A DNA stretch of 64,000 nt from Paramesorhizobium endophyticum (GCF_014640615.1 NZ_BMHH01000019.1:1-64000); one strand, 5' to 3'. Counted from the stretch's first letter, positions 25,086 through 33,789 are shown. The notes: generated by a model from the sequence alone, not told the origin. A program made the numbers and translations.

Positions 25086-25909
25086 GACGCATCCTTTCCA
25101 TTCGCCACGAAACCACGCAAAATATCGAACGTACCCCGCATCTCGCCCAGTTGGTCGAGCAATAACGGCACCAGGAACGTAAGATACAGCACCATCAGGA
25201 ATGAGAAGAGCAGATTCTTCACCGCCAAGGACAGGTCAAAGACGTGCAACTGAGACGCCATGCGCGACAGGAACGCCATCATGATATCAACGATCAGGAT
25301 GGCGATCACCAAAGGCGCGACGATGATGACGCCGATCTGCATGACACGATCAAGCACGCGGAGGATTGCAACAAAGGCGTCGGGATCCAGTGCCGGTGCG
25401 AAACTGGCCGCCGGCCATAGTTGATAGCTGCGGTAGAACCCGTCGAGCAGCAGCATGAAGCCGCCCGACATAAAAAACAGCGCCAGTAGCGAAATCGTCA
25501 GCAGCGTCGCCGTCACCGAGGATTCGCCGGCTGACGACGGGTCAAGCAATTGCGACATGGTGGAGCCGCGCTGCAGATCCACCAGATCGCCCGCCACTTC
25601 GGCGGCCCAGAAGGGAATACCGAAGGCGAGGCCGATCAGAGCACCCACCACCATCTCCTTGATGAGAAGGCCCGCCAGGTCGAAGCTCGTGGGCTGTCCG
25701 CTCACGGCGAGTTGCTGGAAGATCGGCATGATCATTGGAAGGGAAACGGCGAACGCCACGGCGGAGCGAATCATTCCCGTCAGACCTAGCCGTGTGAAGG
25801 CTGGCGTCAGCATGATCATTCCCAGCGCACGGGAAACGGCAATCGCGGCGGCCACAAGCAGCGGGTAGGCCAGCTCGGTAATCGCCGCCGTGATTGCCGT
25901 GAGATTCAT
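25082..25909 (-). CDS. sctT: Type III secretion export apparatus protein SctT
   Basis: An inner-membrane export-gate subunit of 275 residues that pairs with SctR and SctS (YscT/RhcT/FliR family). Recognisable segments are LGMIMLTPAFTRLGLTGMIR near the N-terminus, LIKEMVVGALIGLAFGIPFW and the GDLVDLQRGSTMSQLLDPSS loop typical of SctT. The start at 25909 follows the sctS stop by eight bases. The much longer open frame upstream only reads sctS out of frame. Confidence 0.95.
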   Translation of the reverse strand: MNLTAITAAITELAYPLLVAAAIAVSRALGMIMLTPAFTRLGLTGMIRSAVAFAVSLPMIMPIFQQLAVSGQPTSFDLAGLLIKEMVVGALIGLAFGIPFWAAEVAGDLVDLQRGSTMSQLLDPSSAGESSVTATLLTISLLALFFMSGGFMLLLDGFYRSYQLWPAASFAPALDPDAFVAILRVLDRVMQIGVIIVAPLVIAILIVDIMMAFLSRMASQLHVFDLSLAVKNLLFSFLMVLYLTFLVPLLLDQLGEMRGTFDILRGFVANGKDAS

Positions 25910-25917
25910 GGGTGCGC

Positions 25918-26187
25918 CTATCGTGTCAGCGAGGCGAAGCTGTCCAGCGATTGGCTCGCGAGCGCTCCGACCTGGGCAGCGAGAAGCGGTCCGACGAAGA
26001 TCAGCACCAGCATGACCGCGACCAGCTTTACCGCCTGCGGCAATGTCTGGTCTTGAATCTGCGTCAGCGCCTGAATCAGGCCAACGCTGATGCCGATGAC
26101 GATAGCCACTCCAAGCGCCGGCGCCGAAACGATGAGCACCGTCACCAGCGCCCGGTTCATTTCGTTGAGAAAGACCTCCTGCCCCAT
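25918..26187 (-). CDS. sctS: Type III secretion export apparatus protein SctS
   Basis: An 89-residue two-helix membrane protein of the YscS/FliQ family. The pattern ALVTVLIVSAPALGVAIVIG, then GLIQALTQIQDQTLPQAVKL is the family signature. It forms the export gate with SctR and SctT. It is separated by three bases from sctR. Confidence 0.96.
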   Translation of the reverse strand: MGQEVFLNEMNRALVTVLIVSAPALGVAIVIGISVGLIQALTQIQDQTLPQAVKLVAVMLVLIFVGPLLAAQVGALASQSLDSFASLTR

Positions 26188-26190
26188 CCG

Positions 26191-26865
26191 CTATCCTCCA
26201 TAGCTCAGGATCAGCCCGTGCATCAGCCGCGACCATCCTTCCACAGCGACAAACAGGAATATCTTCAATGGGATGGAGATAAGCGTCGGCGACACCATCA
26301 TCATACCCATCGCCATCAGCACATTGGCCACGATCAGATCGATCACCAGGAACGGAATATAGAGAAGGAAGCCAATTTCGAAGGCGCGCGTCAATTCAGA
26401 GGCGACGAAGGCCGGAATCAGCACGACGAGGTCGTTTTCCTTGAGATCCGCGCGGGCCTCCGGCGACCAGACGCTTTCGGTCGCCTCGATGAAGAACTGG
26501 CGCTCGCGCTCGTTGGCGAAGCGTGTCAGGTAGGCGCGCAACGGCTCTGCCAGCGTTTCACCTACATTCCGCAGTCCTTCGACGCTTTCTATATCGATCG
26601 GGCGGCTCTCGATCGCTCGGTACATGTTGCCGACAAGCGGCGTGGTCACATAGACCGTCAGAATGAGCGCAATGCCGTAGAGTACAAGATTTGGTGGCGA
26701 CTGCTGAATTCCCAGCGCATTGCGGATGAGGAATAGTACCACCGAGATCTTCAGAAACCCCGTCATGGTGACGACCGCCAGCGGCAACAGGCCGATCGTC
26801 GAGACGACGATGATGATGGCGATCAGATTGGGCTGGAATTCGTTCATGATGTCTGGCTGTTCCAT
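26191..26865 (-). CDS. sctR: Type III secretion export apparatus protein SctR
   Basis: 224 residues of the YscR/FliP family. Signatures are LAVVTMTGFLKISVVLFLIR, NALGIQQSPPNLVLYGIAL, AFVASELTRAFEIGFLLYIP and FLVIDLIVANVLMAMGMMMV, with SPTLISIPLKIFLF after it. It is the core of the inner-membrane export gate. Its start overlaps the end of sctQ by 22 bases. Confidence 0.97.
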   Translation of the reverse strand: MEQPDIMNEFQPNLIAIIIVVSTIGLLPLAVVTMTGFLKISVVLFLIRNALGIQQSPPNLVLYGIALILTVYVTTPLVGNMYRAIESRPIDIESVEGLRNVGETLAEPLRAYLTRFANERERQFFIEATESVWSPEARADLKENDLVVLIPAFVASELTRAFEIGFLLYIPFLVIDLIVANVLMAMGMMMVSPTLISIPLKIFLFVAVEGWSRLMHGLILSYGG

Positions 26866-27857
26866 ACTGGCAACGCGTTGGGAAGCAGATGAACAATGCG
26901 CACGCCCAATCCCATGCCGATCATTGCGAGTTCGCCGCGCCCGATACGCCGGTCGTCAACAACGATGTCGACCCCTGTTTCTTCCGTGCATGAGAGAGGC
27001 AGGTGCTGGCCGGGCTTCAATTCGTCAAGCTGCGCGAGCGTCATGGTCGTCCGTGCAAATTCGAAGACAACACGCAGGATTTGCTCGGAGCCGGCCAAGG
27101 CGCGGCGCGCCTTGGGAGCAAATGCACCGCCAAGCTCGAACCCGTCTGACTGACGGCGAACCGGGGCGACCAGCTTGTCGTCCACCAGCGCGATCGGCCT
27201 TTGGGATGCAAGCATGACGATATCCCCGGGCCGAAGGCTTGCCAGTTCATCTATCGATAAATCCTGCGATCCCGCCTCGATGACGAGCTCGGCGAAAAGC
27301 CCGGACAGACCGACCGGCTGCGGCGGCTGGATATGATCGATGAAATCCACCCACGCTTCGGCAAGCGCCGGAGTAAGTTCCAGCCGCAAGGCAAGGGGCG
27401 TCCCGTCGACGACCACGGCCAGATCCAGGGGAAAATGGCTATCCGCTTCGACGCCATCGCCAAAACGAATGTCTTCTCCCAGGTGTTTTTCCACGACCTG
27501 CAGGAGGTCGAGGCTCGCCAGTTCCAGAAGCAGCGCACGCTGCGGCGGCTCCTCGTCAGTGAGCGCCCCCTCAAGGCCGAGCCTTTGTTGCAGCCACGCG
27601 ATCAGTGCCGAGGACAGAATAAGCTTGCAGGACTGCGGACCGATGCGGACGGGAACCGCAATGGCGTCTTTGTTTGATAGCGCATCTCCTGCGGATAGGA
27701 GAACCGGCCGCTCCGCGAGCGTGCAGGCTATCGGCGCCCAGGGTCGTGCCAACCGTTCCGGCAGGCTCAACTGTATGTCCGGTTGCCTCGCCAGCGCCGT
27801 GACGATACTTGCGCCGCCACATCCGGCTCCGAAATGAACGCCTGTATCCCTCAGCAT
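26844..27857 (-). CDS. sctQ: Type III secretion cytoplasmic C-ring protein SctQ
   Basis: A sorting-platform component of 337 residues (YscQ/RhcQ, FliMN-like). The C-terminal 70 residues form a SpoA domain (RVVFEFARTTMTLAQLDELK, SCTEETGVDIVVDDRRIGRG, ELAMIGMGLGVRIV). A second SpoA-like segment lies before it (LAELVI-like AELVIEAGSQDLSIDELASL). The start at 27857 overlaps the sctO stop. The longer frame to 27992 is antisense or out of frame to sctO and was discarded. Confidence 0.9.
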   Translation of the reverse strand: MLRDTGVHFGAGCGGASIVTALARQPDIQLSLPERLARPWAPIACTLAERPVLLSAGDALSNKDAIAVPVRIGPQSCKLILSSALIAWLQQRLGLEGALTDEEPPQRALLLELASLDLLQVVEKHLGEDIRFGDGVEADSHFPLDLAVVVDGTPLALRLELTPALAEAWVDFIDHIQPPQPVGLSGLFAELVIEAGSQDLSIDELASLRPGDIVMLASQRPIALVDDKLVAPVRRQSDGFELGGAFAPKARRALAGSEQILRVVFEFARTTMTLAQLDELKPGQHLPLSCTEETGVDIVVDDRRIGRGELAMIGMGLGVRIVHLLPNALPVWNSQTS

Positions 27858-28336
27858 ACCGGCCGCGTCCCGTCCGCACTCATTTCCTCGGTCTCGAGCT
27901 CGGATGCCGCTTCGGCCCGCGCCTGTTCGGCAATGCGCAGCCGGCTCTCCGCTTCCGCCAGTTTGGCTCTTGCCGAAAACCGTTGACGCCATTCCTGGCG
28001 CAGCGACGTTAATTGCCGCTCACGTTCAGCCCGCATCTCCGCCGCATCGTTGCGGTCATCGATCAGGCTATCCCGGCGCTGGTCGGAAACGCGCAGTAAA
28101 TCATGCGCCCGGCCAATTTCCCTCTCAGGCAGCGGCTGCAGGCCCAGCGCTTCAAAAAACCGCCGCTCTTGCTGATCGACCTCCCGGTCATGCGCATCAA
28201 TTGCCGCGTCGGCCTCGTCCAGAAGGCGTATAGCCTCCTGCAACCGGGCGGAGCCAATGGCAAGCGCGGCGTTGGCCCGTTCTTCACGCAGCCTGCGCAG
28301 GGCCAGAAGTTGCGCCAGGTCCGGTGCGCGGCTCAT
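27851..28336 (-). CDS. sctO: Type III secretion central stalk protein SctO
   Basis: A 161-residue, highly charged coiled-coil protein without membrane segments (LLALRRLREERANAALAIGS...EVDQQERRFFEALG...RAERERQLTSLRQEWRQR). Size, composition and position between sctN and sctQ fit SctO (YscO, Y4yJ, FliJ-like), the stalk that couples the ATPase to the export gate. It overlaps sctN by four bases. Sequence conservation in this family is low, so the call rests partly on context. Confidence 0.88.
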   Translation of the reverse strand: MSRAPDLAQLLALRRLREERANAALAIGSARLQEAIRLLDEADAAIDAHDREVDQQERRFFEALGLQPLPEREIGRAHDLLRVSDQRRDSLIDDRNDAAEMRAERERQLTSLRQEWRQRFSARAKLAEAESRLRIAEQARAEAASELETEEMSADGTRPVC

Positions 28337-29673
28337 GCCACAATCTCCCTCATGCGCTTCAATGTGGTCTCGAAATCGCAGACTTCTTCTGGAGGCTGGC
28401 GCAGGAATGCTTCGATCGCATCACGCCGAGATACTGCGGCATCTGCCCGTGCATCGCTTCCCGCTGCATATTCTCCGACGCGCACCAAAAGCTCGACGTC
28501 CTGATACGCCGCCATATTTTCGCGCATCGCACCGGCGAGTGCGCGGTGCTCGGCCGATGCGACCACGTTCATCAGCCGGCTGCGGCTTTTGAGGACGTCA
28601 ATCGCGGGAAAATGGTTTCGCTGGGCGAGATCGGCGGAAAGCACGATATGCCCGTCGAGAATCGCCTTGGTCTCCTCCGCCACCGGATCGAGGCCGCCAT
28701 CGCCTTCCGTCAAAACCGTATAGAGCGCCGTGATGGAGGAGCCGCCTGCGCCGGGTCCCGCCCTTTCGAGAAGACGCGGCAGGGCGGCGAAGAAAGAGGG
28801 CGGAAAACCACGCCGCGTTGGCGGCTCGCCTGCGGCAAGACCGATCTCGCGTTGCGCCCGCGCGAAACGCGTCACCGAATCCATCAGCAGCAGCACATTG
28901 CGCCCGCGATCACGGAAGTACTCAGCAATGGCGGTTGCCACGTATGCAGCCTTGACACGCTCGATCGCCGGCCGGTCGGAGGTGGCCACGACGGCGACTG
29001 TCCTGCGGCGTGCCTGGGCGCTCAAATGGACATCGATAAACTCGCGCACTTCGCGACCGCGCTCTCCGATCAGGCCCACGACGATCACGTCGGCTTCTGT
29101 ACCAGCGACAATGGAGGCTAGCAGAGACGATTTTCCTACACCGGGCTCCCCGAAGATACCGACGCGCTGGCCGCGGGCTATGGTGATCAGCCCATCGATC
29201 GCCCTTACGCCCAAGCGCAACGGATGTTTGATGATGTCGCGTTGCAACGCGTGCGGCGGCTCAGCCTGAACCGGATAGGTCTCCGCCGTCATGGGCGCCG
29301 GTGAACCGGCATCGAGCACCCGGCCAAGCGGATCGATGACCCGCCCCAGCAGGCCTTCGCCAACGGGCACTCGCAATGGCCGTCCAGTCGGAATGACTTC
29401 AGCCCCGGCGGACATGCCCTCAAGATCACCAATGGGCGAAAGCACGGCGCGCTCGTCTTCGAACCCGATGACTTCGGCCGGAACCTGCCGTCCCGTCACC
29501 GGATCGCGCAAATGACAGAGTTCACCGATGCGCGCCTGCGGCAGGCTGGCGTGAACGATGACGCCCCGAACTTCTCGGACCCGGCCGCGCGTGGACCGCG
29601 GTTCGGCGGACGAAACCGCCTGCGACAGGCGCGGAATAATTAAATCAAGGTCCGGATGGCGCCGTAACGTCAT
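28333..29673 (-). CDS. sctN: Type III secretion ATPase SctN
   Basis: A 446-residue hexameric ATPase at the cytoplasmic base of the injectisome, which unfolds substrates and releases chaperones. Walker A is GEPGVGKSS at 175-183, and the Walker B segment is NVLLLMDSVTRFARAQREIG. The rotary-ATPase motif LLERAGPGAGGSSITALYTV and the C-terminal helical domain are present. RPLRVPVGEGLLGRVIDPLG is the conserved entry to the catalytic domain. It overlaps sctL and sctO by four bases each. Confidence 0.97.
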   Translation of the reverse strand: MTLRRHPDLDLIIPRLSQAVSSAEPRSTRGRVREVRGVIVHASLPQARIGELCHLRDPVTGRQVPAEVIGFEDERAVLSPIGDLEGMSAGAEVIPTGRPLRVPVGEGLLGRVIDPLGRVLDAGSPAPMTAETYPVQAEPPHALQRDIIKHPLRLGVRAIDGLITIARGQRVGIFGEPGVGKSSLLASIVAGTEADVIVVGLIGERGREVREFIDVHLSAQARRRTVAVVATSDRPAIERVKAAYVATAIAEYFRDRGRNVLLLMDSVTRFARAQREIGLAAGEPPTRRGFPPSFFAALPRLLERAGPGAGGSSITALYTVLTEGDGGLDPVAEETKAILDGHIVLSADLAQRNHFPAIDVLKSRSRLMNVVASAEHRALAGAMRENMAAYQDVELLVRVGEYAAGSDARADAAVSRRDAIEAFLRQPPEEVCDFETTLKRMREIVA

Positions 29674-30260
29674 GCGCCATTCCCGTTCGGGTCGAGCATG
29701 GCGGTGCGGATGGCATCGAGTTGCGCTTCGATGCTCACGTCCATGCTGGTCGAAGGGGTCGTCACCGTGCAGCGCCGCCCGGACAGATGCCGGTCGGCGA
29801 CAACACGAACTCTCGCATCAGTGGAACCTGAGACAGCCAGACGCTGCTGCACCTCGCCGACCAGTTCTGGCGCGACATTGACAACTACGGCACTTTCCTC
29901 GCGCAAGGCATCAAGCGCCTGTCGGGCAGTACGCGCAACGAGGTCAGCGTCCTCGATCGTTCCAATCACCCGCTCGACGATATCCAAGGCCAGCGCAGCT
30001 ACCATAGGCTCGACCGATCCGAGATAGCGATCAATATCCGCATGGGTGCGCATAAGAAGTGCCGCGGCCTCCGTTTCCCCTGCCCTGCGCCCCTCTTCGC
30101 GGCCCAACTGGCGGGCCTTCGCCACCTCATCCCCTGCTGTCGAGCGAATGGCGGCGGCTTCGGCCTTCGCACGCTCGAGGAAGGCAAAGCCGTCAATCCA
30201 GCAGGTGGCATCCTCTGCCCGGATGATCCGGGCGAGTGGCCTGTTCGGCATTTCCGTCAT
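29670..30260 (-). CDS. sctL: Type III secretion stator protein SctL
   Basis: A 196-residue stator of the ATPase (YscL/NolV, FliH-like). It has an Ala/Glu-rich helical N-terminus (AKAEAAAIRSTAGDEVAKAR...GREEGRRAGETEAA) and a conserved C-terminal domain (LALDIVERVIGTIEDADLVA, ARTARQALDALREES). The ATG at 30258-30260 overlaps the sctK stop as ATGA, which supports this start over the upstream frame. Confidence 0.9.
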   Translation of the reverse strand: MTEMPNRPLARIIRAEDATCWIDGFAFLERAKAEAAAIRSTAGDEVAKARQLGREEGRRAGETEAAALLMRTHADIDRYLGSVEPMVAALALDIVERVIGTIEDADLVARTARQALDALREESAVVVNVAPELVGEVQQRLAVSGSTDARVRVVADRHLSGRRCTVTTPSTSMDVSIEAQLDAIRTAMLDPNGNGA

Positions 30261-30844
30261 GATCGAAGGCTCGCATCGTCGGCAAGGCGCCACAGGATCG
30301 CCGGCCCACGTTCTATGGCTATCGCATCGTCCGTCATCGGCACGGCGGCGTCATTCGGCCACTTCAGCCGCACGCGACGCGCCAGTGATTGCGGCAATGT
30401 CGCAATCCAGCCGGCCAGACACGCCTGCCCGTCGCGCCGGACGGCCATCTCTAACGCGTCGAGATCGACCGGATTTGGCCGTTCGCCAGCCAGACCGGCA
30501 TGGCGGCGAGCATCTTCCAGCGCATCAGCACCGAAACGATCGCCCAACGCCGCAAGCACCCGACCGCGAATTTCCTGGATAAAGGCACGGGCGTGCAGCA
30601 CTATTCCAGCGCGCGCGGCCAGGCCTTCGAGCTCCGGTCGGGGGAGCGATGCAATTGCCCGGTCTATCTCGTCACCCTCGCGCTCGTTTATCTCCTGGAG
30701 ACCGTAATGGCAGCGAACGATATCGGCGAAGCGCTCGGTGAACCGCGGATCTTTCATGAACGCTGCCGGCAGACCGGATGGGCCGAGCGTGCGGAAGCAG
30801 ACAGCCATGCGACCGGGATCGATGTCCGAAAGAAGATCGCTCAC
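30257..30844 (-). CDS. sctK: Type III secretion sorting-platform protein SctK
   Basis: 195 residues, matching SctK (YscK/NolU) by position between sctJ and sctL and by the motif-poor helical composition (RFADIVRCHYGLQEINEREG). I place the start at a GTG (30842-30844) that overlaps the sctJ stop as GTGA, giving VSDLLSDIDPGRMAVCFRTL. The longer frame to 30985 runs antisense-like through sctJ coding sequence. SctK docks the sorting platform to SctD. Confidence 0.75.
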   Translation of the reverse strand: MSDLLSDIDPGRMAVCFRTLGPSGLPAAFMKDPRFTERFADIVRCHYGLQEINEREGDEIDRAIASLPRPELEGLAARAGIVLHARAFIQEIRGRVLAALGDRFGADALEDARRHAGLAGERPNPVDLDALEMAVRRDGQACLAGWIATLPQSLARRVRLKWPNDAAVPMTDDAIAIERGPAILWRLADDASLRS

Positions 30845-31653
30845 CGAAGCGTCTCCAACTGATAGGTGCGCTTGCCGCGCTGGCGCCAAATCACGGCAAA
30901 CAGAAGAGCGCCAAGCGCAACGGCAAGGGTGGCAAGACCGCCCAACATCCACATCGCCCGCGATACGCTGCTTTCCAGCATCCACAAGCCAAGGAAAGAA
31001 ACCATGGGCTGCGCGGCGGACGCCGGCTTGGCTGCGGGAGCGGCGACCGCAACGACCGAGACCTTCTCATATGCGAGGCCGGCAATGCCATTGGCGACCA
31101 GCGTCTTGATCTGCGGAATGAGGGGATCGATCTTCAATCCCGCCTCATGACGGATGAAAACGGAGGCGGATGACGGCGATGACTCCCGTTTCAAAGGATC
31201 ATTGCCCGGCAGGACGATATGAATGCGGGCGGACAGTACGCCGTCGATTTCCGACACCGTCCGGGATAGCTCTTCCGACAGCGCATAGAGCATCTTGGCG
31301 CGCTCCTGCGTCGGGGAGGCAACGAGGCCTTCTTGTTTGAAGACCTCTCCCATGGAAGCAAACTCCTGCTTGGGCAACCCTGCATCATCGAGGATGGCGA
31401 CAGCTTCGGCAAACCTGCCGCTGTCCACGACCACTTTCATGCGGCCGTCCTCCTGCAAGACGCGGCTTGCCGGGATGCCGTTACGCTGCAAGGTGGCCAC
31501 CATCGAGTTGGCCTCGCGCTCGGGGAGATTGGTATAAAGGTCGTCCTGACAGCCGGACAAGATCGGGGCCAAGAGCAAAACGGCCACGCCCGCGAGCCTG
31601 CGCAACGGAGCCGACGCCGCCATCACGGCAAAACCGGACATCGACACTCTCAT
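30841..31653 (-). CDS. sctJ: Type III secretion inner-ring lipoprotein SctJ
   Basis: A 270-residue lipoprotein of the inner-membrane ring (YscJ/NolT/PrgK). It has a signal peptide with lipobox LSGC, then CQDDLYTNLPEREANSMVAT and LQRNGIPASRVLQEDG. The second ring-building motif region (MLYALSEELSRTVSEIDGVL, SARIHIVLPGNDP, SASVFIRH) and a C-terminal membrane span near residue 240 follow. The start overlaps the sctI stop as TAATG. Confidence 0.96.
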   Translation of the reverse strand: MRVSMSGFAVMAASAPLRRLAGVAVLLLAPILSGCQDDLYTNLPEREANSMVATLQRNGIPASRVLQEDGRMKVVVDSGRFAEAVAILDDAGLPKQEFASMGEVFKQEGLVASPTQERAKMLYALSEELSRTVSEIDGVLSARIHIVLPGNDPLKRESSPSSASVFIRHEAGLKIDPLIPQIKTLVANGIAGLAYEKVSVVAVAAPAAKPASAAQPMVSFLGLWMLESSVSRAMWMLGGLATLAVALGALLFAVIWRQRGKRTYQLETLR

Positions 31654-32102
31654 TACTGGCCGCGCAGCAATGTGTTGGCCGCACCCGACACCTGGGTCGT
31701 GCCACGTACTACGAGCTGCGTTTCGATTGAATGATCGAACATCATGCCCAAAGACTGGATCACCTGATCGATCTGGCTTTTATCAACAGGGAGAGCCGAA
31801 TTCCGCGTCTGGGAGAGGTCCGTCATCCCCGCCCCGTTCGGTCCCAGGCTCACCAACTCTCCGCCCGTTGCCTGCGGCGTCCTTTGCGTCAGGCTGCTGG
31901 CGCGTTCTGCGAAGCTGCTACTGCGCTCGAAAAACCCTTTGAGATTTTGCAGCATCTCGCTGCCGAGCTGCGCGGGCCCCGCGCCTTCGGGCAGCGCCTT
32001 TGCCTGGCTGGCGACATGTTCGAAGAGATCCTGTGTGGCCTGCGGCACCACATCCGGAACGGCTTGGGGCGCCACTGCGGCAGCCCCGATCGGTGTAGTC
32101 AT
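31653..32102 (-). CDS. sctI: Type III secretion inner-rod protein SctI
   Basis: 149 residues with an Ala/Pro-rich N-terminus (MTTPIGAAAVAPQAVPDVVP). The C-terminal helix is typical of inner-rod proteins (QIDQVIQSLGMMFDHSIETQ, LVVRGTTQVSGAANTLLRGQ). It connects the needle to the export gate. Its place directly before sctJ matches NolB in rhizobia. The start at 32102 is preceded by GGAGG (minus strand TTCCTCGGAGGTAAGAAT), a strong ribosome site. Confidence 0.85.
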   Translation of the reverse strand: MTTPIGAAAVAPQAVPDVVPQATQDLFEHVASQAKALPEGAGPAQLGSEMLQNLKGFFERSSSFAERASSLTQRTPQATGGELVSLGPNGAGMTDLSQTRNSALPVDKSQIDQVIQSLGMMFDHSIETQLVVRGTTQVSGAANTLLRGQ

Positions 32103-32139
32103 ATTCTTACCTCCGAGGAAATCGCTTCCCTTCGAGCGA

Positions 32140-32355
32140 TTACTCGTCCGACATCGCCTCGTTGAGGATATCGTTGGCACGCGGCATGAGAATCATCTGA
32201 CCGCCAACCGTGATGGCGCCTTCGATCATCATGGCTTCAAGTTCCGGCGTGATGTCGCTCTGCTGTGCGTTGTTCACGGCTGCATCGAAGGCCGCTTCAC
32301 CGTTGGACGTGGAAACCGAAACGGAATCTACGCCAGAAATTGGGGTCGTCGCCAT
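32140..32355 (-). CDS. Small protein of the type III secretion operon, 71 residues
   Basis: A short acidic protein (MATTPISGVDSVSVSTSNGE, AAFDAAVNNAQQSDITPELE, ending in LNEAMSDE) with a good ribosome site (AGGAGCG, about six bases before the ATG). It sits between the NolW-like gene and sctI, where rhizobial clusters carry small secreted proteins. Ser/Thr-rich start, no Cys and small size suit a secreted needle, pilus or early substrate, or a chaperone. I cannot assign it to SctF by motif. Confidence 0.7.
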   Translation of the reverse strand: MATTPISGVDSVSVSTSNGEAAFDAAVNNAQQSDITPELEAMMIEGAITVGGQMILMPRANDILNEAMSDE

Positions 32356-32394
32356 GTGTCGCTCCTGTCGTTCGGCAGAGATATTCCGCCTGCT

Positions 32395-33057
32395 TCAAGG
32401 TTTCGCCGCGCGCCCTGCGCTGGACGCATTTTCGTCGCTCGAGCCAGTGGCCGTGCCGCGTGCGGTAATGATTTCCGTCATCACACCCCCGCGAAAAACG
32501 CGCACTCGCGGATCGTCTCCGGCAATGATCTGCTCCGGCTGCATGCGCTCCACCAGCTGCCCGACGACACCGATATAAGCAGGTGGACCTGACACGGATA
32601 TGACATTCCCATTGCGTGCGGCGCGCAGCGAGAAACGCTCGTCAGCCAAGCCCAGCTCGCGCATTTCGTTCGCCACCGCCTCGCCGCTTAGACGACCTGA
32701 GTCGATGACGCGCGTCATGAATTCCTTGTCGGCGCTGACGTGCAGCACGGACCCGTCAAAATACCACGTGAGCCCGTTTGCACCGGCCAGCCGCTCCAGA
32801 AACTCACCAGCCGTTTTGGCCTCGATCCGCCCGCGGACGCGACCGTTGACGGCGTCCGACAATACCACCGGCAGGCCGAGATTGCGCCCGAACTCCGTCA
32901 AGGCGGTCCTGAGTTCCTGATCGAGCACGACATAATTGTAAGGCTCGGCAAACCACCGCGGCGTCGCCAATGAAGGCGAAGCGCAGACTGCTCCCAGGAC
33001 TACAACGGCACCAGCAGCCAGCAGCCTTGTTCGGCGCGCAAAACGAACGATGCGCAT
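32395..33057 (-). CDS. Short secretin subunit SctC1, NolW/RhcC1 type
   Basis: 220 residues corresponding only to the N-terminal periplasmic part (N0-N1) of a type III secretin, as in rhizobial NolW/RhcC1. A signal peptide (LLAAGAVVVLGAVCASPSLA) is followed by YVVLDQELRTALTEFGRNLG, VVLSDAVNGRVRGRIEAKTA, FLERLAGANGLTWYFDGSVL and VSGPPAYIGVVGQLVERM. The pore-forming part is encoded separately at 37810-39150. The start at 33057 was chosen at the signal peptide. It heads the minus-strand operon. Confidence 0.88.
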   Translation of the reverse strand: MRIVRFARRTRLLAAGAVVVLGAVCASPSLATPRWFAEPYNYVVLDQELRTALTEFGRNLGLPVVLSDAVNGRVRGRIEAKTAGEFLERLAGANGLTWYFDGSVLHVSADKEFMTRVIDSGRLSGEAVANEMRELGLADERFSLRAARNGNVISVSGPPAYIGVVGQLVERMQPEQIIAGDDPRVRVFRGGVMTEIITARGTATGSSDENASSAGRAAKP

Positions 33058-33593
33058 CCCGAAACAGCTGGCCGATGAAGCAAAGCTGTTCCTGCCCCCG
33101 CTATAAACGGACACCGCCTTGGAACCGGAAAAGATGGAAACGCGAAAATCCATGTACAAAGGCTAGCGGATAAGCTCCGTCGATTGAACCGGCTAGTATG
33201 AAATTTTGATGAAATCTTAAAGCACGCTACAGATGGTGCAGCTTGTGATCGCCTATCAATGAAACATGTATTGGTTGCACTGATTTGGCTTCGCACCAGC
33301 GTCAGACTATCACGACAAAACGAAAAATGAGCGTCTGTCTCAACACTGTGGATTACGAATTGGAATCCCGGCATATCATTGAAATACTAGGTTAAAATCC
33401 TTCATTTAACTTTAATATTTTCATATGCGCCACCGGATGAAGGTTAATGTTCCGGCATTAATTGCCCAATTGTCGTTAATCTGTTGAAAACAGGCACTAG
33501 GTTTTGACCCAGCGCGGCTCTCGAGAACAGGCTGCGTTGCGGCGCTTCAATGCGGCGTATCCGATGAACTGAAACCTAGGAATGGAGACCATC
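33058..33593. promoter_or_regulatory. AT-rich divergent control region of the two secretion operons
   Basis: 536 bp without a gene, clearly richer in A and T than its flanks (for example TTCATTTAACTTTAATATTT around 33400). It lies between the sctC1-headed and 53-residue-gene-headed operons and must contain both promoters. A GTCAG at 33301-33305 recalls the start of the rhizobial tts box, but the rest of that motif is not convincing. Confidence 0.6.
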
Positions 33594-33755
33594 ATGGCCA
33601 CTGTAACTCCTCCCGCCAGCGGCGGTGCTGACGCGGCGATCGCGAAGATGGAAGCTGCCTTCAACGCTGCCATCGAAAAGTCCGCCAAGATCACCGAGAT
33701 CACGACCGAGAAGAAGACCGAGCTCGACGCTACCAAGCAGCGTCCGCAGAACTAA
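33594..33755 (+). CDS. 53-residue protein heading the plus-strand secretion operon, candidate needle or secreted subunit
   Basis: The reading frame starts with a strong ribosome site (GGAATGGAGACC, seven bases before ATG). It encodes MATVTPPASGGADAAIAKME, AAFNAAIEKSAKITEITTEK and KTELDATKQRPQN. It has no Cys, Trp or Tyr, an Ala-rich amphipathic helix in the middle and a polar C-terminus. These traits are seen in type III needle (SctF) and rhizobial NopA-type pilus proteins. A 12-bp hairpin follows directly, as expected for a highly expressed structural gene set apart from downstream genes. The needle identity is inference; the canonical SctF C-terminal motif is not evident. Confidence 0.7.
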   Translation: MATVTPPASGGADAAIAKMEAAFNAAIEKSAKITEITTEKKTELDATKQRPQN

Positions 33756-33763
33756 TTCTATTC

Positions 33764-33789
33764 GGCGTGGGCGACACGTCGCCCACGCC
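33764..33789 (+). terminator. Strong hairpin after the 53-residue gene
   Basis: A perfect 12-bp inverted repeat GGCGTGGGCGAC (33764-33775) and GTCGCCCACGCC (33778-33789), starting nine bases past the stop codon and 84 bp before sctD. There is no T-run, so it may act as a partial terminator or an RNA-stabilising 3' structure that raises expression of the first gene. Confidence 0.6.

Noticed and set aside
25910-26236. Long N-terminal extension of SctT
   Set aside because: The extension reads sctS out of frame; the family start is at 25909.
33301-33330. tts box for a TtsI-type regulator
   Set aside because: Only GTCAG matches; the TCGAAAGCT core of the box is missing and no TtsI gene is in the window.
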